From Solimonas sp. SE-A11 (GTDB lineage: Bacteria; Pseudomonadota; Gammaproteobacteria; Nevskiales; Nevskiaceae), in assembly GCF_030345715.1 (NCBI RefSeq), contig NZ_JAUASX010000014.1, positions 1 to 64,000 of the forward strand: a stretch of DNA of 64,000 bases. The letters run 5' to 3'. The stretch's first letter is position 1. Each line of letters starts with the position of its first letter. Positions 1 to 12,088 of this stretch are shown piece after piece. The notes under the pieces are model-generated. The model was not told the origin of the DNA, ran no database searches, and worked only from the letters and a program-made list of their open reading frames with translations. Position numbers and translations under genes: made by a program.

Positions 1-17
1 ACGGCCACACTTGGCCC

Positions 18-53
18 TCAAATACAAAACGCCCGATGAAGTCCATCGGGCGT
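18..53 (-). terminator. Rho-independent terminator-like hairpin downstream of dsbB-rraA
   Basis: A perfect 10-bp stem (29-38 with 44-53, loop 39-43) is followed on the minus strand by the T-rich run TTTGTATTTG. It lies about 80 bases past the rraA stop and could end the dsbB-rraA transcript. It could also belong to an element that starts outside the window. Confidence 0.6.
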
Positions 54-129
54 CTGTATCCAGCATACTTTAGCAACCAGCTTTATCCCGCATAGGTGTC
101 AACCTACTTCAGGACGGGTCAATCCGGTT

Positions 130-612
130 CTACTTGTGGATCGCGGTGTCGCTCACCAGGATGCCGTCGGCATCGGCATAGAGCCAAGCACCCGGCTTGA
201 AGGTTACGCCGGCAAAGCTGACCACCTTGTCGCGGTGCGCCGTGTGCAAACCCTTCTCGGACTTGCGCGGGTGCGTGGCCAGGGCCTTCACGCCGATCTC
301 CTGTCCGCCGATCTCCTCGGAGTCGCGGATGCAGCCGTTGACCACGATGCCGGCCCAGCCGTTCTTCACGCCGAGCACGCCGAGGTTGCCGCCGACCAGC
401 GCGCAACGCGTGGAACCGCCGCCGTCCACCACCAGAACGCGACCCTCGCCCTTCTCCTCCAGCGCGCTGCGCACGGCAGCGTTGTCCTCGAACACCTTCA
501 GCGTGACGATCGGGCCATGGAAGGCCAGCACGCCGCCGAAGTCGGCGAAGATCGGATCGGCGACCTGGGCGTCCGGGTGGGCGTCGGAGAGATCGGTGGT
601 AGCAGTGCTCAT
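130..612 (-). CDS. rraA: RraA, regulator of ribonuclease E activity
   Basis: A 160-residue protein of the RraA family. RraA trimers bind RNase E and damp its activity, which changes mRNA stability; related proteins are HMG/CHA aldolases. The RraA core is visible as [15 protein letters not shown] followed by [18 protein letters not shown], with the conserved Arg and Asp of the shared fold. The ATG at 612 is chosen because it overlaps the dsbB stop by four bases (ATGA), which indicates translational coupling. A longer reading frame upstream lies inside dsbB. An aldolase role cannot be excluded from sequence alone. Confidence 0.9.
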   Translation of the reverse strand: MSTATTDLSDAHPDAQVADPIFADFGGVLAFHGPIVTLKVFEDNAAVRSALEEKGEGRVLVVDGGGSTRCALVGGNLGVLGVKNGWAGIVVNGCIRDSEEIGGQEIGVKALATHPRKSEKGLHTAHRDKVVSFAGVTFKPGAWLYADADGILVSDTAIHK

Positions 613-1115
613 GCGGATTTCCTCAGGATCTTGGGAAGGACGGGAGTCAGGACGGCATAGACGACGAAGCCGATGAAGGCGATCAGGGTCCAGCCCGGCA
701 GGCTGATGCCCAGCCACTGCGCGTCGATCTTGGCGCAGTTGCCGTCACCCTTGAGCACGGTGGCGACGACCTCCTGCAGCGGCATCATGTCCATCAGGTA
801 GTCCAGCGTCGGGCCGCAGGCCGGGACCTGGTCCGGCGGCAGGCTCTGCAGCCAGACGTGGCGTGCGGCGATGCCGGCGCCGACCAGCGCCGCCATGCTC
901 GACAGGAACACGTAGACCCACTGCCCGCCGACCTTCGGGCCGTGGATGGCGGCCGCCAGGAACACCAGGCCGGTCGCCAGCATCGCCACGCGCTGGAAGA
1001 TGCAGAACGGGCAAGGTTCGTAGCCGCGGTAGTGCTGCAGGTACAGCGCGAACAGCAGGCCGAAGATGCAGCCGAGGAAGCCGAGCAGGTTCAGCAGGCG
1101 GAAGTTGAGGGTCAT
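609..1115 (-). CDS. dsbB: Disulfide bond formation protein DsbB
   Basis: A 168-residue inner-membrane quinone reductase that reoxidises periplasmic DsbA and passes electrons to ubiquinone. Four hydrophobic segments are visible. The first periplasmic loop has the redox pair CPFC (Cys35 and Cys38), and the second loop has Cys100 and Cys127, as in the family. Length is normal. It overlaps rraA by four bases, so the two genes probably share a transcript. No dsbA lies nearby. Confidence 0.93.
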   Translation of the reverse strand: MTLNFRLLNLLGFLGCIFGLLFALYLQHYRGYEPCPFCIFQRVAMLATGLVFLAAAIHGPKVGGQWVYVFLSSMAALVGAGIAARHVWLQSLPPDQVPACGPTLDYLMDMMPLQEVVATVLKGDGNCAKIDAQWLGISLPGWTLIAFIGFVVYAVLTPVLPKILRKSA

Positions 1116-1141
1116 CGTGGGCCCAGGTGGGTGGATGGGGG

Positions 1142-2674
1142 TCAGGCGACCGCGACCGGGATCTTGCCGATCTTGGCCTGCCAGACCTTGGGACCGGTGT
1201 TGTGCACGGAAGTGCCCTGGCTGTCGACGGCCACGGTCACCGGCATGTCCTGGACCTCGAACTCATAGATCGCCTCCATGCCCAGGTCGGCGAAGCCCAG
1301 CACCTTGGCGGTCTTGATCGCCTTGGACACCAGGTAGGCCGCGCCGCCCACCGCCATCAGGTAGGCCGCCTTGTGCTGCTTGATCGACTCGATGGCCACC
1401 GGGCCGCGCTCGGACTTGCCGATCATCACGCGCAGGCCGGTCTGGGACAGCATCATGTCGGTGAACTTGTCCATGCGCGTGGCAGTGGTCGGGCCGGCCG
1501 GGCCCACGGCCTCGTCACGCACCGCATCCACCGGCCCCACGTAGTAGATAGCACGGCCGGTGAAGTCCACCGGCAGCTTCTCGCCCTTCTTAAGCATGTC
1601 GGCGATGCGCTTGTGCGCGGCGTCGCGGCCGGTCAGCATCTTGCCGTTCAGCAGCAGGATGTCGCCGGGCTGCCAGCTGGCTATCTCGGCATCCGTCAGG
1701 GTATCCAGGTTGACGCGCTTGGCGGTCTTCTCGTCGGCCTTCCAGGTGACCTGCGGCCAGTCTTCCAGCTTCGGCGTCTCCAGCACCGCGGGGCCCGTGC
1801 CGTCGAGGTGGAAGTGCACGTGGCGGGTGGCGGCGCAGTTCGGGATCATCGCCACCGGCAGCGAGGCCGCGTGGGTCGGGTAGTCCATGATCTTCACGTC
1901 CAGCACCGTGGTCAGGCCGCCCAGGCCCTGGGCGCCGATGCCCAGCGCGTTGACCTTGTCCATCAGTTCCAGGCGCAGTTCCTCGACGCGGCTGAGCTCG
2001 ACACCGGCGGCGGCGCGCTCGCGCAACTCGTGGATGTCCACCGGCGCCATCAACGATTCCTTGGCCAGCAGCATCGCCTTCTCCGGCGTGCCGCCGATGC
2101 CGATGCCCAGGATGCCCGGCGGGCACCAGCCGGCGCCCATCGTCGGCAGGGTCTTGATGACCCAATCCACGATCGAGTCGGAGGGGTTCAGCATGGCCAG
2201 CTTCGACTTGTTCTCCGAGCCGCCGCCCTTGGCGGCGCAGATCACCTCGAGGTGATCGCCGGCCACGATCTCGTAGTGCACCACGGCCGGCGTGTTGTCC
2301 TTGGAGTTCATGCGCTTGCCGGCCGGGTCCAGCAGCACGGAGGCGCGCAGCTTGTTGTCCGGGTGGTTGTAGGCGCGGCGCACGCCCTCGTTGACCATGT
2401 CCTGCACGGACAGCGTGGCATCCCACTTCAGGTTCATGCCCACCTTCAGGAAGACCACGGCGATGCCGGTGTCCTGGCAGATCGGGCGGTGGCCCTCGGC
2501 GCACATGCGCGAGTTGGTCAGGATCTGCGCAATGGCGTCCTTGGCGGCGGGAGACTCCTCGCGTTCATAAGCCGCACCCAGTGCCTGGATGTAGTCCAGG
2601 GGGTGGTAGTAGCTGATGTACTGGAAAGCGTCGGCGATGGACTGGATGAAGTCTTCCTGGCGGATCGTGGTCAT
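1142..2674 (-). CDS. fumA: Class I fumarate hydratase (iron-sulfur)
   Basis: A 510-residue oxygen-sensitive [4Fe-4S] fumarase that interconverts fumarate and malate in the TCA cycle. Family signatures include RPICQDTG near residue 66, GGGSENKSKL, GWCPPGILGIGIGG and IPNCAATRHVHFHLDG, which include cysteines of the kind that hold the cluster. The ATG at 2674 gives the usual class I length; the open frame upstream is high-GC noise. The fumA symbol is by family; fumB-type names are equally possible. A decayed cytochrome gene lies upstream on the same strand. Confidence 0.93.
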   Translation of the reverse strand: MTTIRQEDFIQSIADAFQYISYYHPLDYIQALGAAYEREESPAAKDAIAQILTNSRMCAEGHRPICQDTGIAVVFLKVGMNLKWDATLSVQDMVNEGVRRAYNHPDNKLRASVLLDPAGKRMNSKDNTPAVVHYEIVAGDHLEVICAAKGGGSENKSKLAMLNPSDSIVDWVIKTLPTMGAGWCPPGILGIGIGGTPEKAMLLAKESLMAPVDIHELRERAAAGVELSRVEELRLELMDKVNALGIGAQGLGGLTTVLDVKIMDYPTHAASLPVAMIPNCAATRHVHFHLDGTGPAVLETPKLEDWPQVTWKADEKTAKRVNLDTLTDAEIASWQPGDILLLNGKMLTGRDAAHKRIADMLKKGEKLPVDFTGRAIYYVGPVDAVRDEAVGPAGPTTATRMDKFTDMMLSQTGLRVMIGKSERGPVAIESIKQHKAAYLMAVGGAAYLVSKAIKTAKVLGFADLGMEAIYEFEVQDMPVTVAVDSQGTSVHNTGPKVWQAKIGKIPVAVA

Positions 2675-2765
2675 GAAAAGGCCTGGCTGGGAATATCGGG
2701 CGAGAATCGGCGCGCGAATTTTACCCGATGTGCCCGGCCCTGTTGGCCGGTCCCCTCCTACCCCC

Positions 2766-3716
2766 TCAGCCGTCCGGCCTCGCGGCTGGAGCCGGCGGCA
2801 GCGGCCGGCGCAGCCGCAGGGCCTCGAAGCGGGCGGCCACGGCCTCGTCGTAGGCCTGCCGCAGCAGGCGCAGGGTCTCGGCATCCAGCTTGTCGGCCTG
2901 GGCCAGCACCGACAGGTAGGTGCGCTCGTAGTGCTCCCGCGGCGCCACGGCGATCCTCAGCTCCAGCTCCGAGCCGGCCGGCCAGGATGGCGGCAGGCGC
3001 GCCTCCAGCGTCCGGGAGCCGCCCGGCGGAATGCGGGTATCGAAGCTCTCCTCGGTCAATTCCACGTTCACGTCCCAGCCGATCGTGTCCTCGGCCAGCA
3101 ACCGTGACTGCCCGTCCGGCGTCGCCAGCCGCAGCTCCACGCGGACCTTGGGCACCATGTAGGTCGGGAAGTGATGCCCGGCGCCGACGTTGCTCAACCG
3201 CGCCACGGCTCTGCCATCGGCCTCCACTTCCAGTCTCACGTCCAGCGCCTTGCGCACCATGTCGGCGGAGTGGATGCCGGGCCAGCGATGCTCCCGATCC
3301 GGCATGTGGCAGGACTGGCACTGGCGCCCCTGCGCCGCGTGTTCGCTCTGCTGCCATTGCGCCAGCGTGTCCTCCTAGAGCTTGCCGGCCACGCGCGGCC
3401 CCTCCTCCGGGAACTGGTGGCAGGCGGCGCAGAAGCGGGCGTCCTCGAAGGCCGCCGAGACCTCGAAGCCGCCGTGCGGGCCGCCTGCCGCCGGCTTGCC
3501 ACTGCGCGGTGGCGGGCCGAAGCGCGTGTGGCCACGCACATGGCAGGCAGCACAGACCAGCCCGTCATGCCCCAGCGTGGCAGGCACGTGTGCCGGCGGC
3601 GGTGTCTTGGGGGCCGAGGCCCAGGCCTGGATCTGCGCCACCAGCGCCTTCCGCTCAGCCAACGGTGCGTGGCAGTCCAGGCATTCGTTGGCCTGTTTCT
3701 GCGGCAACATGCGCAA
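2766..3716 (-). pseudogene. Decayed multiheme c-type cytochrome, amber-interrupted and 5'-truncated
   Basis: One reading frame carries four CxxCH heme motifs: CLDCH, CAACH and CAACH before an in-frame TAG at 3375-3377, and CQSCH after it. The frame is the same on both sides: 24 codons separate the stop from the next methionine, and the bridging residues (EDTLAQWQQ...CQSCHMPDREHRW) read as normal cytochrome sequence. The front also looks cut. There is no signal peptide or first heme site upstream, and purB begins only about 190 bases away. The distal half is a beta-rich domain with HHFPTYMVPKV. Such proteins are normally periplasmic electron carriers. Amber readthrough or a sequencing error would explain the stop but not the missing N-terminus. 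Confidence 0.8.
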
Positions 3717-3870
3717 CTGCCAGAGTACGATAGCTCCGCTCTCCGGTGATTTGCGCGATCTGCGGCCCCACCCCTGCTTTCGGCAGGGATCGACCCTGAC
3801 GCTTCGAGTGCTCTTCGTAAATGCGCCTTCGGCCTCGAAAATGCATTTCGACGCTTCCGCGGGGGTTAAT

Positions 3871-5277
<1,407 letters not shown>

Positions 5278-5290
5278 AGGCCCGCACTCC

Positions 5291-5797
5291 ATGGACGCCA
5301 TGCCGCCCGACGACGTGACAACGGCTCCCGCCCTTGTCAGCGGCGTGGCGGCATTCACCGAGCACGCCGTGCTGGTGGCCCGGGCCGCGCGCATGGAGAT
5401 CGTGATCTACAGCGACAGCCTCGACCGCCGCATCTACGGCGACGAGGCTTTCGTCGCCACCGTGCGCAGCTTCGTGCTGCAGCATCGCCGCGCGCGGCTG
5501 CGGGCCCTGGTGCGCCAACCGGCGCTGGCCATGCGCGGTGCGCACCGGCTGGTGGAGCTGGGCCGCCTGCTCAGCAGCCGCATCGAGTTCCGGGAGCCGC
5601 TGCCGGAGCGCACGCTGCCGGGTGACGAGTACATCCTGGCCGACGAGAAGGCGCTGCTGCTGCGCGGCGCGCCGGAAGAGATCGACGCAAAATATCTGCC
5701 CCACGCGCCGCTGGACGCCCGCCAGCAACTGCGCACGTTCAATGCGCTGTGGGAGGAGTCGGTGCCGGCGCAGGAACTGCGCAGCCTCGGGCTATGA
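5291..5797 (+). CDS. Conserved protein, possibly DUF7931-like
   Basis: A 168-residue soluble protein without signal peptide or membrane segment. It contains IEIVIYSDSL-like and RGAHRLVELGRLLSSRIEFR stretches that recall small proteins with a phospholipase-D-like fold (DUF7931). I see no HKD catalytic motif, so enzymatic activity is not supported. It follows purB closely and its stop overlaps the start of the next lipoprotein gene (5794), so the three may be cotranscribed. Function unknown. Confidence 0.7.
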   Translation: MDAMPPDDVTTAPALVSGVAAFTEHAVLVARAARMEIVIYSDSLDRRIYGDEAFVATVRSFVLQHRRARLRALVRQPALAMRGAHRLVELGRLLSSRIEFREPLPERTLPGDEYILADEKALLLRGAPEEIDAKYLPHAPLDARQQLRTFNALWEESVPAQELRSLGL

Positions 5798-6399
5798 GCA
5801 TCGGCCTTTCCGGCATGGCCCGTTCGTTTCTCGTTGCCACCGTGCTGGCCCTGGCGGGCTGTGCGTCGGCTCCGCCTTCCGCGCCTGCCGAAGCACCCGA
5901 GGAGCCCGCCCCTGCCACGGCTGGCTTCACTCCGGCCGAACTCGTCGGCCTGCAGCGCTGCAGCAACCTGGCGGGCGAAGCCTTCCTGATGGCGACCTTC
6001 AAGCTGCAGGGGCTGCCGCTGGAGCAGGCGCGTGATCGTCACGCCGGCCGTTCGACGGATACGCTGTCGGCCCTGGAGTCGGTGTACCGGAGCACGTTCG
6101 GCTCGCCCTGGGAGTTCTCGAAGGAATACTTCCGCACCTGCGCCCAGCGCAGCGCCGGGATCGACTCGATGACGCGCCTGCAGACGCCGACCCTGTGCAT
6201 CTGGAATCTCGATGTCGCGCTCGTCGCCAGGAACCAGGCCCAGGCTGGCCAGCCGATCGAATCGGTCCGGCGACAGCTCGGCTTCAGCTCCAGCGAGTCG
6301 GAGGAGATCGTGGCCGGGGCCTACCGCACGCAGCGCCCTGCGCGTGACTACGCCGCCGATACCTGGAACCGGTGCCTGGGCATCACGCCCGGCGGATGA
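5794..6399 (+). CDS. Putative lipoprotein of unknown function
   Basis: A 201-residue protein. The start at 5794 overlaps the previous stop and gives a short charged N-terminus, a hydrophobic stretch and the lipobox LALAGC, so it is probably lipidated. An alternative start is at 5815. After a Pro/Ala-rich linker there is a compact domain with conserved-looking cysteines (LQRCSNLAG, FRTCAQRS, LCIWNL, WNRCLG). No family recognised. Confidence 0.7.
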   Translation: MSIGLSGMARSFLVATVLALAGCASAPPSAPAEAPEEPAPATAGFTPAELVGLQRCSNLAGEAFLMATFKLQGLPLEQARDRHAGRSTDTLSALESVYRSTFGSPWEFSKEYFRTCAQRSAGIDSMTRLQTPTLCIWNLDVALVARNQAQAGQPIESVRRQLGFSSSESEEIVAGAYRTQRPARDYAADTWNRCLGITPGG

Positions 6400-6405
6400 A
6401 GCGTT

Positions 6406-6966
6406 TCAGGACGCGGGCTTGGCGGCGTCGCGCTCGGCCAGCAGCTTGAGGTTCAGCAGGCCGGTCTCGTAGTCCTTGCCCACCATGCCGTCCAGCATCA
6501 GGCCGAAGTAGCGGCCGATGATGTTGGTGCCCACGCGGGTCCGGTAGGTCCAGGTCACCCGCGTGCCCTCGCCCTCCGGCTTCAGCGTGAAGATCGACTG
6601 GTTGTCACCGTCGAAGCCGGTGTAGGCCACCTGCATGCTCACCGTCTTGTCGGGCACCGACTCGATGATCTCCAGGCTGCCCGAGCCCACGCCCTTGCTC
6701 TCGCTGAACCAGGCCTGGCGAGCGCCGACACCTTCTGCCGGGCCGCTGCGCTCGATCTTCATGCCCGGGTCCATCCGGGCCCAGGGCTGCCACTCGTTGA
6801 AGCGCGCAAAGCCGTTGATCAGCGGAAAGATCTGCTGGGGGGACGCCTGCACCAACACCTGGCGCTCGACCCGCGCCGTATCCGGCAGGAAGAAGCCGCC
6901 GGTGAACAGCGCGATGATCAGCACCAGGGTGCCCAGTACGAAGTTGCGCAGGACGCTGAACGGCAT
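6406..6966 (-). CDS. SRPBCC-family (START-like) membrane-anchored protein
   Basis: A 186-residue protein with one N-terminal membrane segment (about residues 7-27), then a polyketide-cyclase/SRPBCC domain with the typical opening RVERQVLVQASPQQIFPLI and FNEWQPWARMDP. These folds hold a hydrophobic ligand; the ligand here is unknown. It lies 15 bases downstream of dnaJ on the same strand and converges with the lipoprotein gene at 5794. Confidence 0.75.
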   Translation of the reverse strand: MPFSVLRNFVLGTLVLIIALFTGGFFLPDTARVERQVLVQASPQQIFPLINGFARFNEWQPWARMDPGMKIERSGPAEGVGARQAWFSESKGVGSGSLEIIESVPDKTVSMQVAYTGFDGDNQSIFTLKPEGEGTRVTWTYRTRVGTNIIGRYFGLMLDGMVGKDYETGLLNLKLLAERDAAKPAS

Positions 6967-6981
6967 CGTCGCGGCTCCCGG

Positions 6982-8106
6982 TTACTTCAGGTGATCGTCG
7001 ATGAACTGCTTGGCGCGGTTCAGCCAGGACGAGGTTTCCGGGTGGTGGTGGCTGGCTTCCTTGCCCTCCAGCGTCTTGCCGAAGTCGCGCAGCAGGTCCT
7101 TCTGCTGGCGGCTGAGCTTGACCGGGGTCTCGACCATCACGGTGCAGTAGAGATCTCCCGTGGCCGAGCTGCGGATCGAGCGCACGCCCTTGCCGCGCAG
7201 GCGGAACTGCTTGCCGCTCTGCGTGCCGTCCGGGATGTCGATCTCGGCGCGGCTGTCCAGCGTCGGCACCTCGAGCTTGCCGCCCAGGGCCGCGGTGACG
7301 ATGGAGATCGGCACGGTGCAGTGCAGGTCGTTGCCGTCGCGCTCGAAGAAATCGTGCGGGTGCACGTTGATCTGCACGTACAGGTCGCCCGGGGTGGCGC
7401 CCTTGTCGCCCGGCTCGCCCTCGCCGGTGAGGCGGATGCGGTCGCCGGTGTCGACGCCGGCGGGAATCTTCACCTCCAGCGTCTTCTCGCGCTTGATCTT
7501 GCCGGCACCGCGGCAGCTCTTGCAGGGGTCGGTGATGGTGGTGCCGCGACCGCGGCAATGCGGGCAGGTCTGCTGCAGCACGAAGAAGCCTTGCTGCACG
7601 CGCACCTGGCCGGAACCCTTGCAGGTCGGGCAGGACGAGGGTTTCTTGGCGTCGGCCGTGCCGTTGCCATGGCAGGGCTCGCAATCGCCCCAGGTGGGGA
7701 TGCGGATGGATTCGGTGGTCCCGAAGATCGCCTGCTCCAGCGTCAGCTCCATCATGTAGCGCAGGTCCGCGCCACGACGCGGGCCGCCGCGTCCGCCGCC
7801 TCCACCGAAGATGTCGGAGAAGACATCGCCAAAGATGTCGGAGAAGCCGCCGGCGCCGCCGCCGAAGCCGCCCGGGCCGCCGCGCTGCAAGCCTTCATGG
7901 CCGTGCTTGTCATAGACCGCGCGCTTCTGCGCGTCGCAAAGCACCTCGTAGGCCTCGTTGGCTTCCTTGAATTTCTCCTCGGCCGCCTTGTCGCCCGGAT
8001 TGCGGTCCGGGTGGTACTTCATCGCCAGCTTGCGATAGGCCTTCTTCAGCTCATCCTCGGTGGCAGTCTTCTCGACCCCGAGTACGTCGTAGTAGTCGCG
8101 CTTCAT
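6982..8106 (-). CDS. dnaJ: Chaperone DnaJ
   Basis: A 374-residue type I Hsp40 that delivers unfolded clients to DnaK and stimulates its ATPase. The J domain carries HPD (residues 32-34), followed by a Gly/Phe-rich linker (about 76-110) and four CxxCxGxG zinc repeats ([32 protein letters not shown]), then the C-terminal substrate domain. No Shine-Dalgarno is visible: an inverted heptamer array runs right up to the ATG (see repeat 8107-8245). It lies downstream of dnaK on the same strand. Confidence 0.97.
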   Translation of the reverse strand: MKRDYYDVLGVEKTATEDELKKAYRKLAMKYHPDRNPGDKAAEEKFKEANEAYEVLCDAQKRAVYDKHGHEGLQRGGPGGFGGGAGGFSDIFGDVFSDIFGGGGGRGGPRRGADLRYMMELTLEQAIFGTTESIRIPTWGDCEPCHGNGTADAKKPSSCPTCKGSGQVRVQQGFFVLQQTCPHCRGRGTTITDPCKSCRGAGKIKREKTLEVKIPAGVDTGDRIRLTGEGEPGDKGATPGDLYVQINVHPHDFFERDGNDLHCTVPISIVTAALGGKLEVPTLDSRAEIDIPDGTQSGKQFRLRGKGVRSIRSSATGDLYCTVMVETPVKLSRQQKDLLRDFGKTLEGKEASHHHPETSSWLNRAKQFIDDHLK

Positions 8107-8245
8107 CGTGAGGCGTGAGGCGTGAGGTGTGAGGCATTAGCCGACTTCATGTACCGCTCCCTACAGCTTTTTTGTTGAATCCCCAAACGGCAAAAGGGGC
8201 GAGGCGCGGCTGTTACGCCTCACGCCTCACCCCTCACGCCTTACG
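8107..8245 (-). repeat. Inverted heptamer arrays between dnaK and dnaJ
   Basis: Four tandem copies of YGTGAGG (plus strand, 8107-8134) face four copies of CCTYACS (8218-8245). The two 28-base arms are complementary at 25 of 28 positions and enclose about 83 bases. In the dnaK-dnaJ mRNA they could pair into one long stem whose 3' arm ends exactly at the dnaJ ATG. A smaller hairpin (CCCC ... GGGG, 8191-8209) sits in the loop. Confidence 0.85.
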
Positions 8246-8248
8246 TCT

Positions 8249-10183
<1,935 letters not shown>

Positions 10184-10225
10184 TGCTCAGGTACTCCGTG
10201 AATTTCGTTGCTTATGCGTTATTTG

Positions 10226-10248
10226 ATGGCGCGGAGTGGCGATTCAAG
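10226..10248 (-). promoter_or_regulatory. Possible sigma-32-type promoter of dnaK
   Basis: On the minus strand CTTGAA (10248-10243) is followed after 11 bases by CGCCAT (10231-10226). These resemble the heat-shock consensus CTTGAA and CCCCAT, but the spacer is shorter than usual, which lowers confidence. Confidence 0.35.
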
Positions 10249-10271
10249 AGGCCACTTGCACAACCGTATAT

Positions 10272-10820
10272 TCAGCTGGCCGCGGCGGGCGCCTTGGACA
10301 CCACGACCATCGCAGGGCGCAACAGGCGCTCGTGCAGCAGGTAGCCCTTCTGCATGGTGCTGACGACATGGTTGGGGGGCAGTTCGGCGGACTCGGCCAT
10401 GGTCATGGCCTGGTGGTGGTCCGGGTTGAAAGGCTGGCCGGTGGGGTCCACGACCTTGACGCCGTGCTTCTCCAGCACCGACATCAGCTGGCGGTAGGTC
10501 AGCTGCATGCCATCGGCCAGTGCCTTGGCGGCACCCTCGGCGCTGCCGGCGGCCTTCAGGCCCAGTTCCAGGCTATCGGCCACGGCCAGCAGGTCGCCGA
10601 TCACGCGTTCGTTGGCGAACTTGAGGCTGCTGGCGGCGTCGCGCTCAAGGCGGCGGCGGGTGTTTTCGAGGTCCGCGGCGGCGCGCAGCTGAGCGTCCTT
10701 GGCAGCGGCGACTTCAGCGCGGGCCTGCTCCAGCTCCTGGCTGAGGGCGGCGATCTCGGCGTTGGCGTCGTCGGGCGGCGGCGCGGAGTCCGCGGGCGCC
10801 TGGGTTTCCGGCGTAGTCAT
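10272..10820 (-). CDS. grpE: Nucleotide exchange factor GrpE
   Basis: A 182-residue dimeric co-chaperone that releases ADP from DnaK. An acidic N-terminus precedes a long coiled coil (about residues 25-75). The GrpE signature region is visible in the C-terminal half, with GVKVVDPTGQPFNPDHHQAM and a terminal beta-domain (VSTMQKGYLLHERLLRPAMVVVSK). It is separated from hrcA by a terminator and appears to have its own promoter. Confidence 0.95.
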   Translation of the reverse strand: MTTPETQAPADSAPPPDDANAEIAALSQELEQARAEVAAAKDAQLRAAADLENTRRRLERDAASSLKFANERVIGDLLAVADSLELGLKAAGSAEGAAKALADGMQLTYRQLMSVLEKHGVKVVDPTGQPFNPDHHQAMTMAESAELPPNHVVSTMQKGYLLHERLLRPAMVVVSKAPAAAS

Positions 10821-10846
10821 GTCGGCTTTTTTGGCTTTTAAGGGGT

Positions 10847-10874
10847 TTTATAGCGGGTTTGGAGCCCGTTCAGG
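10847..10874 (-). promoter_or_regulatory. Probable grpE promoter
   Basis: On the minus strand CCTGAA (10874-10869) and TATAAA (10852-10847) are separated by 16 bases, in the hrcA-grpE gap and just after the hrcA terminator. The overlapping CCCGCTAT also recalls a heat-shock -10. Confidence 0.45.
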
Positions 10875-10890
10875 GGCGCGCAGGATAATG

Positions 10891-10921
10891 AAAAAAGGCC
10901 GCCCGCGCCTGCCGCGGACGC
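10891..10921 (-). terminator. Terminator after hrcA
   Basis: On the minus strand GTCCGCG and CGCGGGC form a GC-rich stem around a short loop, followed by a run of six T (10896-10891). It would end the hrcA transcript before grpE. Confidence 0.55.
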
Positions 10922-10944
10922 CTCCAGGCAACGGTTTTTGGGGC

Positions 10945-11985
10945 CTAGCCGCCGGTTTTCAAGCCCTGGGTGAGTACCCGGGCGGTTTCCTGTACCAACG
11001 GGATGATGCGGCGGTAGGCCATGCGGGTCGGGCCGATCACACCCAGCACGCCGGCCACCTGTCCCTCGACGAAATACGGCGCGGTGACCACGCTGCACTC
11101 GTCCAGCACCTGGTAGCCCGACTCGTCGCCGATGAATATCTGCACCCCGTCCGCCCCCAGGCACTGGTCGAACAGGTTCAGCAGGTCGCGCTTGCGGTCC
11201 AGGGCGTCGAACAGGCCGCGCAGGCGCTGCACGTCGGCCAGCTCCTGGAAGCCCATCAGGTTGCTGCCACCGGCCAGCACGTAGTCCGGGGCACGCTCGC
11301 CGGTCACCGCCTGCTCGGCCATGGAGGCGGCATCGCGCAGATGCAGGTTCAGGCGGTTCTGGGTATCCAGGGCGTCGCTCATCAGCGCATTGCGCAGACT
11401 CACCAGATCACGCCCGGCGAACTGCTCGTTGAGCAGCGCGGCGTAGCGGCCCAGTTCGTCGGCGCCATAGGGGCGCTCGGTGTGGATGACGCGGTTCTGT
11501 ACCTCGGCCTGGTTCACCACCAGGATCGCCAGCACGCGGTTGCCCGACAGCGGCAGGAACTCCACCTGGCGCAGGATCGCCAGATTGCGGCGCGGCACGG
11601 TGACCACGCCGGCCATGTGCGACAGCTGCGACAGCAGCGCCGAGGCGGCCTGCACCAGATCAGCCTCCGAGCGGGCGCGGTGGGGCACCAGGGTATCGGC
11701 GATGTGCTCGCGCTCGTTATCCGACAGCGGCTCCGGCGCCAGCATGTTGTTAACGAAGTAGCGGTAACCCCGCGTGGTCGGGATGCGCCCGGCCGAGGTA
11801 TGCGGCGAGGCGACGAAGCCGAGCTCGTCCAGATCGGCCATGACGTTGCGGATCGTCGCCGGCGACAGGCCCAACGCGGCCATGCGCGAGAGCGTGCGCG
11901 AGCCGACCGGCTGGCCATCGTGGATATAGCGCTCGACCAGCAGCTTCAGCAGCTCCGCGGCGCGGGAGTCCAGGGGATTCGACAT
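10945..11985 (-). CDS. hrcA: Heat-inducible transcription repressor HrcA
   Basis: A 346-residue repressor that binds CIRCE operators and controls chaperone genes, with GroEL as its folding partner. The N-terminal winged helix includes LSPATIRNVMADLDELGFVASPHTSAGRIPT (residues about 39-70), the family's most conserved stretch, followed by the GAF-like middle domain and C-terminal VLGVIGPTRMAYRRIIPLV. It heads the minus-strand block and is divergent from nadK. Only a degenerate CIRCE-like site is seen upstream. Confidence 0.96.
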   Translation of the reverse strand: MSNPLDSRAAELLKLLVERYIHDGQPVGSRTLSRMAALGLSPATIRNVMADLDELGFVASPHTSAGRIPTTRGYRYFVNNMLAPEPLSDNEREHIADTLVPHRARSEADLVQAASALLSQLSHMAGVVTVPRRNLAILRQVEFLPLSGNRVLAILVVNQAEVQNRVIHTERPYGADELGRYAALLNEQFAGRDLVSLRNALMSDALDTQNRLNLHLRDAASMAEQAVTGERAPDYVLAGGSNLMGFQELADVQRLRGLFDALDRKRDLLNLFDQCLGADGVQIFIGDESGYQVLDECSVVTAPYFVEGQVAGVLGVIGPTRMAYRRIIPLVQETARVLTQGLKTGG

Positions 11986-12019
11986 ACCTTAAAAATGAAG
12001 CACTTGTTACCGCAATTCA

Positions 12020-12046
12020 ATAGCACGAACGCATCAGGAGCGCGAG
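12020..12046. promoter_or_regulatory. Degenerate CIRCE-like element between hrcA and nadK
   Basis: ATAGCACGA, nine bases, then GAGCGCGAG resembles the CIRCE consensus (TTAGCACTC-N9-GAGTGCTAA) at six of nine positions in each arm, with correct spacing and position for hrcA autoregulation. The mismatch count means it may be chance. Confidence 0.25.
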
Positions 12047-12088
12047 ATTTCGTGGTATTTTCCGGCCGTCTCGGCTCTCAGACGCTCC

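Noticed and set aside
1127-3733. Long plus-strand frame across fumA and the cytochrome remnant
   Set aside because: Antisense to fumA, whose motifs are unambiguous.
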